From NCBI GenBank assembly GCA_030533445.1, contig CM060070.1, forward strand, positions 21,332,001 to 21,396,000: a DNA stretch of 64,000 nt, in the 5' to 3' direction. A model generated the notes under the pieces. It searched no databases, was not told the origin of the DNA, and saw only the letters and a list, made by a program, of their open reading frames with translations. Within the stretch, counting starts at the first letter, position 1. The number at the start of each line of letters is the position of its first letter. The stretch is from Cyprinodon diabolis. Lineage: Eukaryota > Chordata > Actinopteri > Cyprinodontiformes > Cyprinodontidae. Position numbers and translations under genes: made by a program. This document shows, one piece after another, positions 9,801 to 18,330 of the stretch.

Positions 9801-12381
9801 CTCACACCCATGAGTCGTCAAGTTTTCGTCAACAAAGATCCATGTTTAGCTCAACAGATTTTATTATCGTCATGAAAAAAATGGAGCGTTAACAAAATAA
9901 TTTCATCATTGTTGATGATAACAACACTGCCCCCAACACCATCTTTAATATAAAGTATAGAGGTGGTGGCATCATGCTGTGGGCACCCTTGCCTTCTGCA
10001 GGGACAGTGAAGTTACTTAAAGAAATGGAAAGATGAATGAAGGAGGACAATCTAGGAGGAGCGGTTAAGTTTGCTGGATGGCAACACTAAACATAAGAGA
10101 CAGAACCTCAAACAAAGTCTAGAGTAAGAACTGATGCTGAATCTATGGCAAGAATTGAAATTTGAGAAACACATTGAAGTTTGTGGCAGTAAAGTCACAA
10201 AAAACTATGATCTGCTCCTCAAAGCTCCCTATCCTTATTAACAGATCTCTTTAATTTTACCTTCTCTCGATAACTCTCCACAGCTGTCTCCAGAATTCGA
10301 GGTTCCTCTCAAACGGTGTTAGAATTAACTTCTGTTCCTCCCCCAATCTTTGAAAAAATATCAAAATTACAGTTAAACACAAATGCAACAAAAGTGAGCG
10401 TTCACCATTCAGCAGTAGCTCTAGAGGAAAACTATAGGAGGGTCCAGTATCAAAACAACTTAAAAAGAATTAATGCATACTGAGCAAGTTCTCGTCTCCA
10501 CTGCAAGAAGCTGTCTTTCTCTGCCTGCTGAAGTACTTCTGGAGTGGTACTGTCATCCCAGTGAGGACTTTAAAAAAAAGAAGAAAAACATGCTTTGAAA
10601 GTCGGTCAAATGTTTAGATTTCGAACAGGTTTGTTCATCTTACCGCCGAGGAATTCTGAGGAAATGCTCGTTTTCTTCATGCAGCTTCTTTAACCTGCTT
10701 TTCTCCTCAGCTGTAAGCAGCCCTGCTCTGGCTTCGGCTGGAACAAACTTTATGTTGAGTTTCTCTGAGAAACCAGAAAGAACAATGTTGGAGTGGATGA
10801 TACAGGAGTAATGAAGTCCATCAGAAGCTGCTTCAAACTGCTAGAGGCTTTTTCCTCCTCAAAACACACAACATTTAATTCACATATGTCACATTCTGAC
10901 CCAGATGACTGACTGATTTATCTGTAAATACAGAAAGAAATAGCTACTGCAAGATGAGTCTATCTATCATCCCTCTCATTCACTGACTGGTTGATGAAGG
11001 ATAGACCAACACTGTTATTCCAAAATTTTTCTTTTAATGCTGTTAGACATTTATGCATTAAAACATGTTTTGGAACTAGGGCTGAAACAATTTATCGGAT
11101 TAATCGATTATTTAAATAATCGTCAACTCATTTAGTAATTGATAAATCATTACCTAGAGCATAGAGACTATAAAACCAGCCTTTAGTTGACAGAGGAACC
11201 CACTTAGAGCAGTAATTATATTAAACTTGTTAAAAATACAATCATTTTACATTTAAGATGAAAATAAAAGAATGTCTGTTGATTCTCCTTAGGCTTATAC
11301 ATACTTCGTTTGGGGGGAAAACAAACACAAAACAATAAAATGCATATAAATCAGTTTTAAAAAGTTTCTGACCTAGAGAGCAACCCTAGATCAAAAGCTG
11401 ACAGCTACCGTAATCTCTAAAAGAGAAGAAGACTTTTCCCACAGATAGGTTGTCCGATCAGAGAATAAATAAGACATTTGGCCAAAAGAGTTTTAAAAAA
11501 TAAATAAATAAATAAATACAAATGTCAAGCACAGCAACAGGAGTGGCATGGTTGGCTGCAACGGTTAATGGTACATTTTATAAGAGGATTTGATGATGAA
11601 CAGATAACGGTCTCACAATTATTCAAAACACAAATTAAGATCAAAGCAAACTTAAATTTGTTTTGAATTTAACAAAGCTAACATCAAGCCTGTGGAAAGA
11701 TCCAAAGTTATTTTGAACATTTTCGAATTACACAAAATACTAAAAAGAAGAGGTTTTTTTTTTTTTTTTTTTACATCAGCCAGAATTAGACCAGATGTTT
11801 TGTAGTGGCTACAAAAAGGTTTAGGTTTCTCAATAACTTCCTCATGTTCAATGATTTTAACATCTGTGAAGGTCTATTTGAGTATAACTAAATAGTGTGT
11901 TAGCTGCACTTTTCAGTTCTCTTTGAGAAAGGGATCAAACTCATTCATATCAACGATGTAGAGAGTATTTAACTGGCAGCATGGCTGTGTTTTACCTGCA
12001 ACAAACTCTGTTCCTGCCAGTTCAGCTGTGGCTAGAAAGTCATCCATGGAGCTCTGCTCTGTCACTGACTGCAGGTTCAAACGACCCCAGTCATAGCCAT
12101 CATTCAGTTCACTGGTGTGGAGCTGGAAATGTGGGATAAAAAAAGATAAATAAATAAATACATGCCATAATTCACACTTTCTCAGAAGTGATGCTGCATA
12201 TATTTTTTTTAATCGAAAATATATTTGAATTCCTGACAGCTATTTCCACCTGTATGTAGTGCTAACTGTAGTCATGTCTTACCCAGGAATCTCCCCTCTT
12301 GTTCCCCCGGCCCGCCTGGAGCCTCTCCTTCATCAGTGCTCTACCGAGTCCAGCTCCTCCTCCCGCTTTCTTCTTTCCCAT
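844..12381 (-). CDS. lsg1: lsg1: large 60S subunit nuclear export GTPase 1, 14 coding exons, complete
   Basis: Coding exons (minus strand, 5' to 3'): 12381-12283, 12122-11996, 10764-10644, 10567-10481, 10347-10261, 4786-4726, 4629-4453, 4284-3961, 3787-3686, 3603-3460, 3382-3259, 3178-3099, 1281-1108, 1023-844. They join without frame breaks into 628 codons plus TGA; from memory the human protein is about 658 residues. Domain order is that of a circularly permuted YlqF/YawG-type GTPase: NKAD (residues 212-215, G4), WSAL (239-242, G5), an acidic Glu/Asp/Ser insert (about 255-330), the P-loop GYPNVGKS (363-370, G1), and DCPG (407-410, G3). The C-terminus is lysine-rich. Known role of the family: a cytoplasmic GTPase that releases the export adaptor NMD3 from pre-60S subunits. 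All introns are GT-AG except intron 10, which is AT-AC. The start ATG opens a basic N-terminus (MGKKKAGGG) typical of the family. I am sure of identity and most boundaries; UTR ends are not determined. Confidence 0.96.
1282..3098 (-). other. lsg1 intron 12, no recognised element
   Basis: AT-rich intron between coding exons 12 and 13 with conventional GTGAGT and CTACAG ends. I see no transposon ends, RNA gene or exon-like reading frame in it. The short open frames it contains have no recognisable features. Confidence 0.7.
3383..3459 (-). other. lsg1: lsg1 intron 10: U12-type (minor spliceosome) AT-AC intron, 77 bp
   Basis: Exon 10 ends ...S-L at 3460 and exon 11 resumes I-C-Q-T at 3382. On the minus strand the intron starts ATATCCTTTC, the U12 AT-AC donor consensus. 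It ends in AC and carries a CCTTAAT branch-site motif (3394-3400) about 12 nt before the acceptor, inside the window expected for U12 introns. There is no polypyrimidine tract next to the acceptor. Reading through exon 10 meets an in-frame TGA within six codons, so splicing is required. A GT-AG alternative exists but would delete nine residues of a stretch that I recall as conserved in the family (DHVP..SL.CQ.IPRH). Confidence 0.9.
4787..5815 (-). other. lsg1 intron 5, 3' portion, no recognised element
   Basis: Part of the 5.5-kb intron 5. It contains no recognisable reading frame or transposon terminus. It ends where a hAT-like element begins at 5816. Confidence 0.6.
5816..6740. mobile_element. 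hAT-like non-autonomous DNA transposon (CAGGGTTCC ends)
   Basis: The left end reads CAGGGTTCCTACAGC and the right end, reverse complemented, reads CAGGGTTCCTGCGGG, giving short imperfect terminal inverted repeats starting CAG as in hAT elements. Both subterminal zones carry related AT-rich 'AAGACTTTTTAA' motifs in opposite orientation. No transposase is recognisable; the open frames inside are short. A clear 8-bp target duplication is not visible, so it has decayed or was disturbed by the element abutting it on the right. Family assignment is by end sequence only. Confidence 0.65.
7671..9282 (+). mobile_element. Tc1/mariner transposon, complete, with 202-bp terminal inverted repeats
   Basis: Flanked by TA on both sides (7669-7670 and 9283-9284), the Tc1/mariner target duplication. 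The inverted repeats span 7671-7872 and 9081-9282; comparing them base by base I find no mismatch. They start CAGGTGCTGGTCATAAAA. The interior holds one intact transposase gene on the plus strand, antisense to lsg1, inside lsg1 intron 5. Identical repeats and an undamaged gene indicate a very recent insertion. Confidence 0.97.
7990..8994 (+). CDS. Tc1-type DDE transposase, apparently intact (334 aa)
   Basis: Cut-and-paste transposase that binds the terminal repeats and integrates at TA. Starting from the ATG at 7990 (MGKTADL, the usual Tc1 N-terminus; the frame is open further upstream but without a better start), residues 10-45 form the first helix-turn-helix ([13 protein letters not shown]). 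Residues about 50-62 are an AT-hook/NLS-like basic stretch (GRKRCGRKK), and residues about 64-107 the second helix-turn-helix. The catalytic triad is D148 (FSDES), D238 (QQDLAPAH) and E273 ([11 protein letters not shown]), with 34 residues between the last two (DD34E). Length is normal for Tc1 (about 340). There are no stops or frameshifts, so it could encode active enzyme. Nothing suggests it is a host gene. Confidence 0.95.
   Translation: MGKTADLTVVQKTTIDTLHKEGKTQKVIAKEAGCSQSSVSKHINREAKGRKRCGRKKCTSKRDNRTLERIVKQNPFKNVGEIHKEWTAAGVSASRTTTHRRMKDMGFCCRIPCVKPLLNHRQRQKRLAWAKEKQDWTAGEWSKVMFSDESKFCISFGNQGPRVWRKRREALHPRCLKSSVKFPQSVMVWGAMSSAGVGPLCFLRSRVNAATYQEVLEHFMLPAADQLFGDADFIFQQDLAPAHSAKATSTWLKDHGIPVLNWPANSPDLNPIENLWGIVKKKMQYTRPNNSEELKATIRATWAIITPEQCHRLIDSMPRRIAAVIQAKGGPTKY
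9940..10200 (+). pseudogene. Decayed Tc1 transposase and 3' end relic
   Basis: Plus-strand translation shows GGG-IMLW followed by SAGT, the Tc1 'GGGSIMLWGCFS..GTG' block, at about 9960-10015. About 100 bp further on a stretch matches the 'IENLWQ-LK' block, and then comes the 'ACATTGAAGTTTGTGG' motif typical of one fish Tc1 family's 3' region (10171-10186). Stops and deletions interrupt it. It lies outside the hAT element, next to its right target duplication. Confidence 0.6.
10765..11995 (-). other. lsg1 intron 2 with a hAT MITE fragment
   Basis: Conventional GT-AG intron. At about 11077-11170 it contains 'TAGGGCTGAAACAATTTATCGG' type sequence followed by ATCGATTATTTAAATAATCGTC. This resembles the end of a very common vertebrate hAT-derived MITE; I cannot find a matching right end. 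A T-run lies at 11755-11773 and a (TAAA)n tract at about 11500-11517. Confidence 0.5.
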
Positions 12382-12531
12382 AACGACGTCTGAAATATTC
12401 TACACTACAAAATAGAACAGAAGTATAGGACTTTAGGTGTATACAAAAAGCGTTATATGCCTACAACAGTCTAAACACATGTGCACTGCCTTGTTGTCCT
12501 GAACTGTGGAAGTGGAACATACCAACGTCGA

Positions 12532-12540
12532 ACTTCCGGT
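12532..12540 (-). promoter_or_regulatory. ETS-type site in the lsg1 promoter region
   Basis: Minus-strand ACCGGAAGT, a consensus ETS/GABP binding site, lies about 150 bp upstream of the lsg1 start codon. Such sites are typical of TATA-less promoters of housekeeping and ribosome-biogenesis genes, which suits lsg1. No TATA box is evident. The transcription start itself cannot be placed from sequence alone. Confidence 0.45.
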
Positions 12541-14069
12541 GTTTACTTTAAAGCAAGGCAACATATTACCAGTAAACAAAATTCACAACAATGAGTATGT
12601 TACATATTATATATTATAGTAACTAATACACTTATACCGATTTAATATGCCTATTTTGTTTATGGAAACATAGCTATATAAATATCTAGAATAATAAAAA
12701 GTGGATTCTCCCATGAAGTTGTCCAGCTCTTAAATAAGCTCTGAAGAAACTAGCTCTCAAATTTTTGTTGTTCCCACAAGATCAGAAAGGAGATTCAACG
12801 TCGAAAATCTGCATTAATTTTTTTTTGTACTCTTACTTACTAAACGTACAAACTTATTAAAAATGTTTTACAAGTTATTTTCCCTGTAAACGTAGCAATA
12901 TCAAGGAACGCAGTTTCAAGATAAACCACTAGATGGCAGCATAAAACCTTTACTGTTAAATAATCAAAATCTTTTCTTCTTTCTCTTGCATGACATACTA
13001 GAAATTGTCTCAATTTTCTATTTATTTGTTATACTCTGAAGGACTGCTGGTAGTTATTTTTGACGGTTTAAAAAAATGAAATCCTAAAATGGTAGGCCCA
13101 TGCTTATTACACTAATACCTCACACCTAACGAGTTATGAAATCCATGTCTGGATTGGTCCATATTCAATACAGAATATCAAACGATCCTGATCTGTTTGG
13201 GTTTTCCCAGCAGATTCAAGAGGAATATGGATTTAGACTTTTAAGTTGCTGCGATTATGACTGGCAACTACAAAACCATGATTACAAAAAGCTGTTTATT
13301 TCTTTTCGATTCTGTTTTTCAAAATACCCGAAAGATTACACAATTTTATATTTTAATCTGATTGCTTGCTTTTAAAAGCTTAGATATTCTTCAATAAAGG
13401 CGTACAAAAGTAGGCTAACACAAATCTTAGAGTACATCTTTTGTCTATTCTTCCTATCTCTGAGTAATGTATAGAATATATAGAAAGTTTTTTGTGTTGA
13501 AAAAAACTCTAAATCAAGTCACAAATCAAAACTGCATCACACTGATAACATCATACTAAATGAATTCCACTCAAATGCTTTTTTTCTGCTGCATTTTTTC
13601 ACTAGGCCTATATATATTTGTTTGTTTTTGCACTGCCCTAAACTTCCCTATCAATGTGTTTTTGCACCATGTTTTTCTCCCACGCTGTTTACATTTGATC
13701 ACTGCTGCACTTTATGGAATGGAAATGTTCACTTCACTGCTAAGCTGCTGCTCATTTACTGTCTGAAAGCTGTACAAAACAAAATTTCGTTTGGTATACA
13801 CAACAAAGTTGTCTAAGGCTAAATCTAAGAATATCATTAAACTGTGATGGAGACTATTTTTTGTAAAACAACGCTATATAAACAAAATTAACATGAAATA
13901 TATGTTTATACGCTTTAGATTTTAGTTGAAACACTCTAATTTCCTACAAACATCCTTTCTTATTTGTTTTCAATAGCTGTGTCAGAATACTGGATACAGG
14001 GGCAGAGCTAGATCGGGGGCCACTTGACAACAAAAACACTGTGGTTAATTATGCACATCACTACTAACA
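12541..14069. other. Intergenic between lsg1 and fam43a; LINE-tail-like stretch
   Basis: No coding exon recognised. At about 13620-13800 the sequence (runs of 'TTTGCACTG', then 'TGTACAAAACAAAATTTCGTTTG') resembles the 3' untranslated tail of fish LINEs. This is a weak resemblance without a clear terminus. Confidence 0.35.
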
Positions 14070-14279
14070 TTAAAAATGAAATACAACACCTTGACTTTCA
14101 CAGCCCCCCTCCTCACCCACGCTGTCTCCATTCATCTCCTGGTCGCAATCTTCACTCATTGTAGCAGTAACGTCCACCATTCCCTCTTTGGTTCGAAGAA
14201 AGAAGGTTTTTATTTTGGGAAGTTTGTTCTGCTCTTCCAGCAATTCTTCTTTCCTTTTTCTTTTCTGGAATCCACTCAA
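14070..14279 (-). pseudogene. Short ORF resembling the N-terminus of a fish hAT/ZMYM-like transposon protein
   Basis: A 69-codon open frame begins with a Lys/Arg/Glu-rich segment (KRKRKEELLEEQNKLPKI) followed by a Phe-Phe motif. The 'KRK..E..LE...KLPKI..FF' pattern is one I associate with N-termini of hAT-derived zinc-finger transposon proteins in fish genomes. The remainder of such a protein is not present. It lies beside the direct-repeat region. It could instead be a chance open frame. Confidence 0.3.
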
Positions 14280-14343
14280 GTACCTCTATTGGTACCAATC
14301 GTCGCTAACACATTGTACGTAACGGTTATGGTTTTAATCTACG

Positions 14344-14593
14344 CTCTGGATTACCCATAATTCCAAGTTGTAGTGTAAAAAATAAAATACTCAAATACAT
14401 TGTTCTTTTAAGATTTTTATTGCGGTTTGAAACATATTGTATGACTGTATTTTTTACCAAACGTCTAATGAACTATACACAGTTATTAACATAGTAATTA
14501 AAAGTACCACCGTCTGCTTTGCTATTGGTGTCGTGTTTAAACTGCTCATCATCATGTTGAAATCTGGCATGTGTTGAGGTATAAATAATGTCC
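14344..14593 (+). repeat. Direct repeat copy 1 (about 250 bp)
   Basis: Begins CTCTGGATTACCCA and matches the copy at 15087-15336 with scattered substitutions and small indels, roughly 90% or better by eye. The two are in the same orientation, 743 bp apart start to start. Ends are not TG..CA, so they are not obvious LTRs. Confidence 0.85.
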
Positions 14594-14681
14594 AGACAGC
14601 CATTTCATATCAGATGGGCTTTAGAGAACTCTTTCGCACCATTAGATCTGCAAAGAGACATCCTAGTCCACAGCTATGTAG

Positions 14682-14749
14682 GGGGCCAACCAGGTGTCAG
14701 TGATGGTGCCCCTAAGGGGCCAACCAGGTGTCAGTGATGGTGCCCCTAA
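14682..14749 (+). repeat. 34-bp tandem duplication
   Basis: Two head-to-tail copies of a 34-bp unit starting GGGGCCAACCAGGTGTCAGT (14682-14715 and 14716-14749), apparently identical. They are followed by a partial third echo (GGTGCCCCTAAG). Local replication slippage is the simplest origin. Confidence 0.9.
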
Positions 14750-15086
14750 GAGGTCGGGTGCCCCTAAGCAACTGCAGTCTCTGCTTACCGATAGTTATGT
14801 CATTGGCAATCGGTGTAGTTGTTTTATTAAAAGGGATAATGAAGCTCCAGCTTAAATGAATGACTTAAATTGTTGACAAGTAATTGAATTACCGTAATAT
14901 ATTCACTTGGGCAACTTAGAAACTAAATAAAGTTGGATCAACTTGGTTAAATTATTTGTTATGAAATGAAGCAGTTCATTTCAGCTGGAGCTGCATTCTC
15001 TTTTTAGAGTGAAGTGAATAAAATGTTAAATTATACTCCGACTAATTAAATTTTACCCTCATTCAATGGCGTAAGGACACAAAAAA

Positions 15087-15336
15087 CTCTGGATTACCCA
15101 GAATTCCAAGTTGTAGTGTAAAAAATAAAATACTCAAATACATCGTTTTAAGATTTTTATTGCGGTTTGAAACATATTATATGAGGGTTTGTTTTTAACC
15201 AACCGTCTAATGAACTATACACAGTTATTAACATAGTAATTAAAAATACCACTGTCTGCTTTGCTATTGGTGTCGTGTTTTTAAACGGCTCACCATCACG
15301 ATGAAATCTGACATGTCTTTGGGTATGAATAAGGTC
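15087..15336 (+). repeat. Direct repeat copy 2 (about 250 bp)
   Basis: Second copy of the 14344-14593 sequence, beginning at the same CTCTGGATTACCCA. The 493 bp between the copies is not repeated elsewhere in the window. Possible origins are a local duplication or the two ends of an unrecognised mobile element. Confidence 0.85.
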
Positions 15337-15656
15337 AAATCAGGTGTGTTTTTTTTTCTTTTTTTTGTTTTATGACTTTTATTTTTTTAAATTGTTATGC
15401 TTTTTACAAATTTTTTTCCCCAAAACTTTATTAAAAAGTTGCAAATTACAAACCATTGACAAAAAAATATCACAAGATATAGAACAATATCTCCAAAATA
15501 AGTGTTCAAAGATGGGGTAAAATTAGAATTAAGATATAACATACTTTAACTTAAATAGATAACGGAAGAGATTTAAAAAAAAAAAAAAAAAAAAAAGGCA
15601 AGATATATTACATTTCTCCAAATATTTCCTGAATTACGTTAACAGTGTGTATACAT

Positions 15657-15940
15657 TTATTGTTGATTCTTTGGATACAATTGAAGTAATTTTTTTGAAT
15701 CATTTTCAAACACAAGGAAGAAGTGTCGACCTTTGGAAAATTTGGTTTTGTGTATGTGGAATTTTGCAATTAGAATAATCAAGTTAACCAAGAGTTGCAT
15801 TTTCCTATCATTATTAGTATAGTGTAACATAATATATTTGGCTTTTAATTTAATTGGTGTGTTGGAGTGTGATATGATGTAAACCTCAACATCTTTCCAG
15901 AATGTCTTTGACAATTTACATTTAAATAGAAGCTCAGGTA
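15657..15940 (-). pseudogene. L1/Tx1-type LINE ORF2 C-terminal fragment
   Basis: Minus-strand translation gives 'ELLFKC.LSKTFWKDV', matching the 'HLF..C....FW' motif near the C-terminus of L1/Tx1-clade ORF2 proteins. It is followed by the hydrophobic '...LLVNLIILIAKFHIHKTK' block, where family members have 'LL.AK..IH..K'. About 90 codons remain before a stop. Reverse transcriptase and endonuclease regions are missing. It lies about 200 bp upstream of the fam43a TATA box. Confidence 0.7.
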
Positions 15941-16136
15941 CGTGTGTTTAAATAGGATTTTTTTCGCATCATTACGTCTGCAATCAGGAATCTTATTTCC
16001 TGCGTACTCTGCTTACCGATATTTACACGTTTGCCCTTATTTAAAAAAATATATATAAGGTAAAGACTCACAAGAACGGAACGGGAGTAAAATGGTTTAG
16101 TCCACCCTACGCGCGGTCCGTCATGGTCTCTCCCTG

Positions 16137-16144
16137 TATATAAA
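16137..16144 (+). promoter_or_regulatory. TATA box of fam43a
   Basis: TATATAAA, followed by AGGAGGA, in a locally GC-richer stretch 240 bp upstream of the fam43a start codon. Transcription would be expected about 25-32 bp downstream (about 16165-16175). It is the only strong TATA box in this intergenic region. Confidence 0.65.
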
Positions 16145-16198
16145 GGAGGAATCTGCTCCCCGTACAGCAAACAGACTCAGCTGTGCGCTCCAGGATCG

Positions 16199-16350
16199 GT
16201 GAGCGGATAATGGCCAGAAGCTTTTGCTGTGATGGACACATAAAGTACGTTGTCTTCTCCGCTCAGTTCTCCCAAAGTGGCTCATAACTGAGCTCTCCGA
16301 TCACTTCTAGGATTTTTATAGTAACATCATTTTTTTTTTCTCGTCCCCAG
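16199..16350 (+). other. Probable 5'UTR intron of fam43a
   Basis: A GTGAGC donor at 16199 and a polypyrimidine-rich acceptor ending TTTCTCGTCCCCAG at 16350 frame a 152-bp intron between the TATA-defined start and the coding exon. A second possible donor (AAAGTACG at about 16242) cannot be excluded. Splicing here would leave a short non-coding first exon of about 30 nt. This is an inference from signals only. Confidence 0.5.
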
Positions 16351-16379
16351 TGTTGCTGTTGACCGGGAACAGCGGTAAA

Positions 16380-17411
16380 ATGCTACCGTGGAAGAAGAAC
16401 AAGTTCGACCTGATCGAGGAAGACAAGCAGTCCAAGCAGAAGGGCTATGCGGTGAGCCTCAACTACTCCGCGCTCACCTCCTTCGCCAAGTCCTGCCCGG
16501 AGAGCGCGCTCAACCGGGTGGGCAGCATGTTCAAGTCCAAGCGGAAAAAGGTGAAGATCACCAGCGAGGACCCCACGTACACTGTGCTCTACCTGGGCAA
16601 CGCGACCACCATCCAGTCCAAGGGGGACGGCTGCACGGACGTGGCGGTGAGCAAGATCTGGGGGAAGAGCGAGATGGGGAAAAGCGGCACCAAGATGAGG
16701 CTGACCGTCAGCTCGCAGGGCATCCGGATGGTGCATGTGGACGATAAAGCCAGGAGGCCGGGACACCTCTACCTGCTGCACCGGATCACCTACTGCGTCG
16801 CGGACCCGCGGTTCCCCAAGATCTTCGCGTGGATTTACAGACACGAGATGAAGCACAAGGCTGTGATGCTGCGCTGCCACGCAGTGCTGGTGTCCAAGCC
16901 GGAGAAAGCTAAAGCCATGGCTCTGCTGCTCTACCAGACCTCCGCCACAGCCCTGGCTGAGTTTAAGAGGCTTAAGCGGAGAGACGATGCCCGTCACCAG
17001 CAGCAGCAGCTCATCGGGGAGCAGACCATCCCTCTGGTCCCTCTCAGGAAGCTGCTGAACGGACAGTGTTACTACAAACCCCCGGTGGAGCGCAGCCGCA
17101 GCGCGCCCAAGCTGGGCTCCATCACCGAGGACCAGCTGGGGGAGGAAGAGGAGGAGAAAGCCATGCACTTTGAGTGCGAGGACATTTTAGACTCGGACTG
17201 CATTAATGAAAAACACGAGTTAACTCAGATCATTAACGACCTGGGGGAGATGAGCATAGGGAACGACGTGCAGACTCTGAAAGCTGACCTTAGGGTTACC
17301 AGACTGCTCTCTGGGGAGAGCACAGGGAGCGAGTCCTCCATAGAAAGCAACCAAGAGCCTCCCCCACTCAGCAACGGGCTGGGGGAGGTCAAGGTGCTGG
17401 AAGTAGCCTAA
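16380..17411 (+). CDS. fam43a: fam43a: PTB/PID-domain protein FAM43A, single coding exon (343 aa)
   Basis: The start is the ATG at 16380 (MLPWKKNKFDL), which matches the family N-terminus; the frame is open ten codons further upstream but with no ATG. A conserved leader (GYAVSL.YSAL, residues 22-32; RVGSMFKSKRKK, 46-57) precedes a phosphotyrosine-binding-type domain at about 66-200, starting PTYTVLYLGNATT. Within it are GDGCTD, a TYCVADPRFPKIFAW block and HAVLVSKPEKA. After a basic stretch (KRLKRRDDARHQQQQ) come RSRSAPKLGSITED, an acidic run and the C-terminal TRLLSGESTGSESSIE motif. The human protein is about 423 residues as I recall; the fish form lacks most of the expanded acidic/proline insert. 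Adjacency to lsg1 favours fam43a over fam43b. Molecular function is poorly known; an adaptor role is inferred from the PTB fold. Confidence 0.96.
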   Translation: MLPWKKNKFDLIEEDKQSKQKGYAVSLNYSALTSFAKSCPESALNRVGSMFKSKRKKVKITSEDPTYTVLYLGNATTIQSKGDGCTDVAVSKIWGKSEMGKSGTKMRLTVSSQGIRMVHVDDKARRPGHLYLLHRITYCVADPRFPKIFAWIYRHEMKHKAVMLRCHAVLVSKPEKAKAMALLLYQTSATALAEFKRLKRRDDARHQQQQLIGEQTIPLVPLRKLLNGQCYYKPPVERSRSAPKLGSITEDQLGEEEEEKAMHFECEDILDSDCINEKHELTQIINDLGEMSIGNDVQTLKADLRVTRLLSGESTGSESSIESNQEPPPLSNGLGEVKVLEVA

Positions 17412-18323
17412 ATGTTGATTCTCTGTGCCTCACTGCAGCCTTGTTTATTTGAGCCACATTGTCTCCATGAGCAACACATGCAGAAATGCACCGACCACCT
17501 CTCCACTTTCCCATTTTGACCATCCAGATTTTATTAGGTTAATTAATCTGATTGAAACCTGGTAAAATTTAAAGTAGATATCACATATAAATAGTGAATG
17601 CCCTTGTTTGACCCAGTCAAAGAGTAAAACTGGTAGAACTTAGTTTTAAACTAATTTGCATTCAGATTCCAGTCATGGATCACAGCCAATTACCGGTCGC
17701 TGCATGTCTAAACATTTGTGCTCTGTGTGGAGCGTCTGATATGTGCCTCAACAACTTAAGGAGAGAAGCTCACTGTTGGGTTTGAAGCTACTGCCGCACA
17801 AACTTACAATCATGCTACTGACACTTTACCAGAAACGGCAACCATGGGAAAATGCACACCTGAGAGATAAGCCCCAATGTGACTGAGGATGGCTGCAGTA
17901 AATCTGCCTCTTCAGGTTTAAGAGGATTTGTGGCAGGATCAAGGTTGTTCACTTAAGGTTTATTTCTCACTTGAAACATTGTGATCCAAAAGAAGCAGCA
18001 TTCCGTTTATTTTTTTGTTTGTTTTTTGTAAAAGCACCTTTCCGTCTTCAGTGCTCCAGTGGGTCAGAATAAACCCCTCCTCATTTTCCTGAAGAGAGCT
18101 TCTGTGACATCCTGCTTTACTTTTGCACTGTTGACAATTATGTACATAATGTATGCCGCTAGGTTGTCTCAGACATAAATGTCATATCTTTGCTGTGCAA
18201 AAGAGGAAAATAAAACATTTATGTACTAAGTTGTAATATATGTTTTAGCTATAACAAAAGTTGTTTTTTAAAAAAAATATAAAATGTGGTTTGATATGTG
18301 AACCTCATTGAATTCTCAATAAA
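17412..18323 (+). other. fam43a 3'UTR with two poly(A) signals
   Basis: AT-rich sequence after the stop codon. Canonical AATAAA signals lie at 18209-18214 and 18318-18323, the second followed by a GT/T-rich stretch, so the 3'UTR is about 0.8-0.9 kb. It includes a Pumilio-type TGTACATA (18141-18148). Post-transcriptional control is plausible, but only the motif is seen. Confidence 0.6.
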
Positions 18324-18330
18324 ATGAAAA

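Larger units (their letters stand above)
6754..9929. mobile_element. hAT-like element interrupted by a Tc1 insertion
   Basis: The ends CAGTGCCGTT (left) and the reverse complement of AACACTG (right, CAGTGTTGTT) are flanked by CCCCCAAA (6746-6753) and CCCCCAAC (9930-9937), an 8-bp duplication with one mismatch, as expected for hAT. Removing the Tc1 (7671-9282) leaves about 1.56 kb of non-coding interior with TTTAGTC/GACTAAA-rich subterminal sequence. No hAT transposase is recognised. It must be older than the Tc1 it contains. Confidence 0.65.

Noticed and set aside
16383..17168. 261-codon minus-strand ORF opposite fam43a
   Set aside because: It is a shadow of the GC-rich fam43a coding exon; its composition (His/Leu/Val/Gly-rich) mirrors the sense codons and has no domain.
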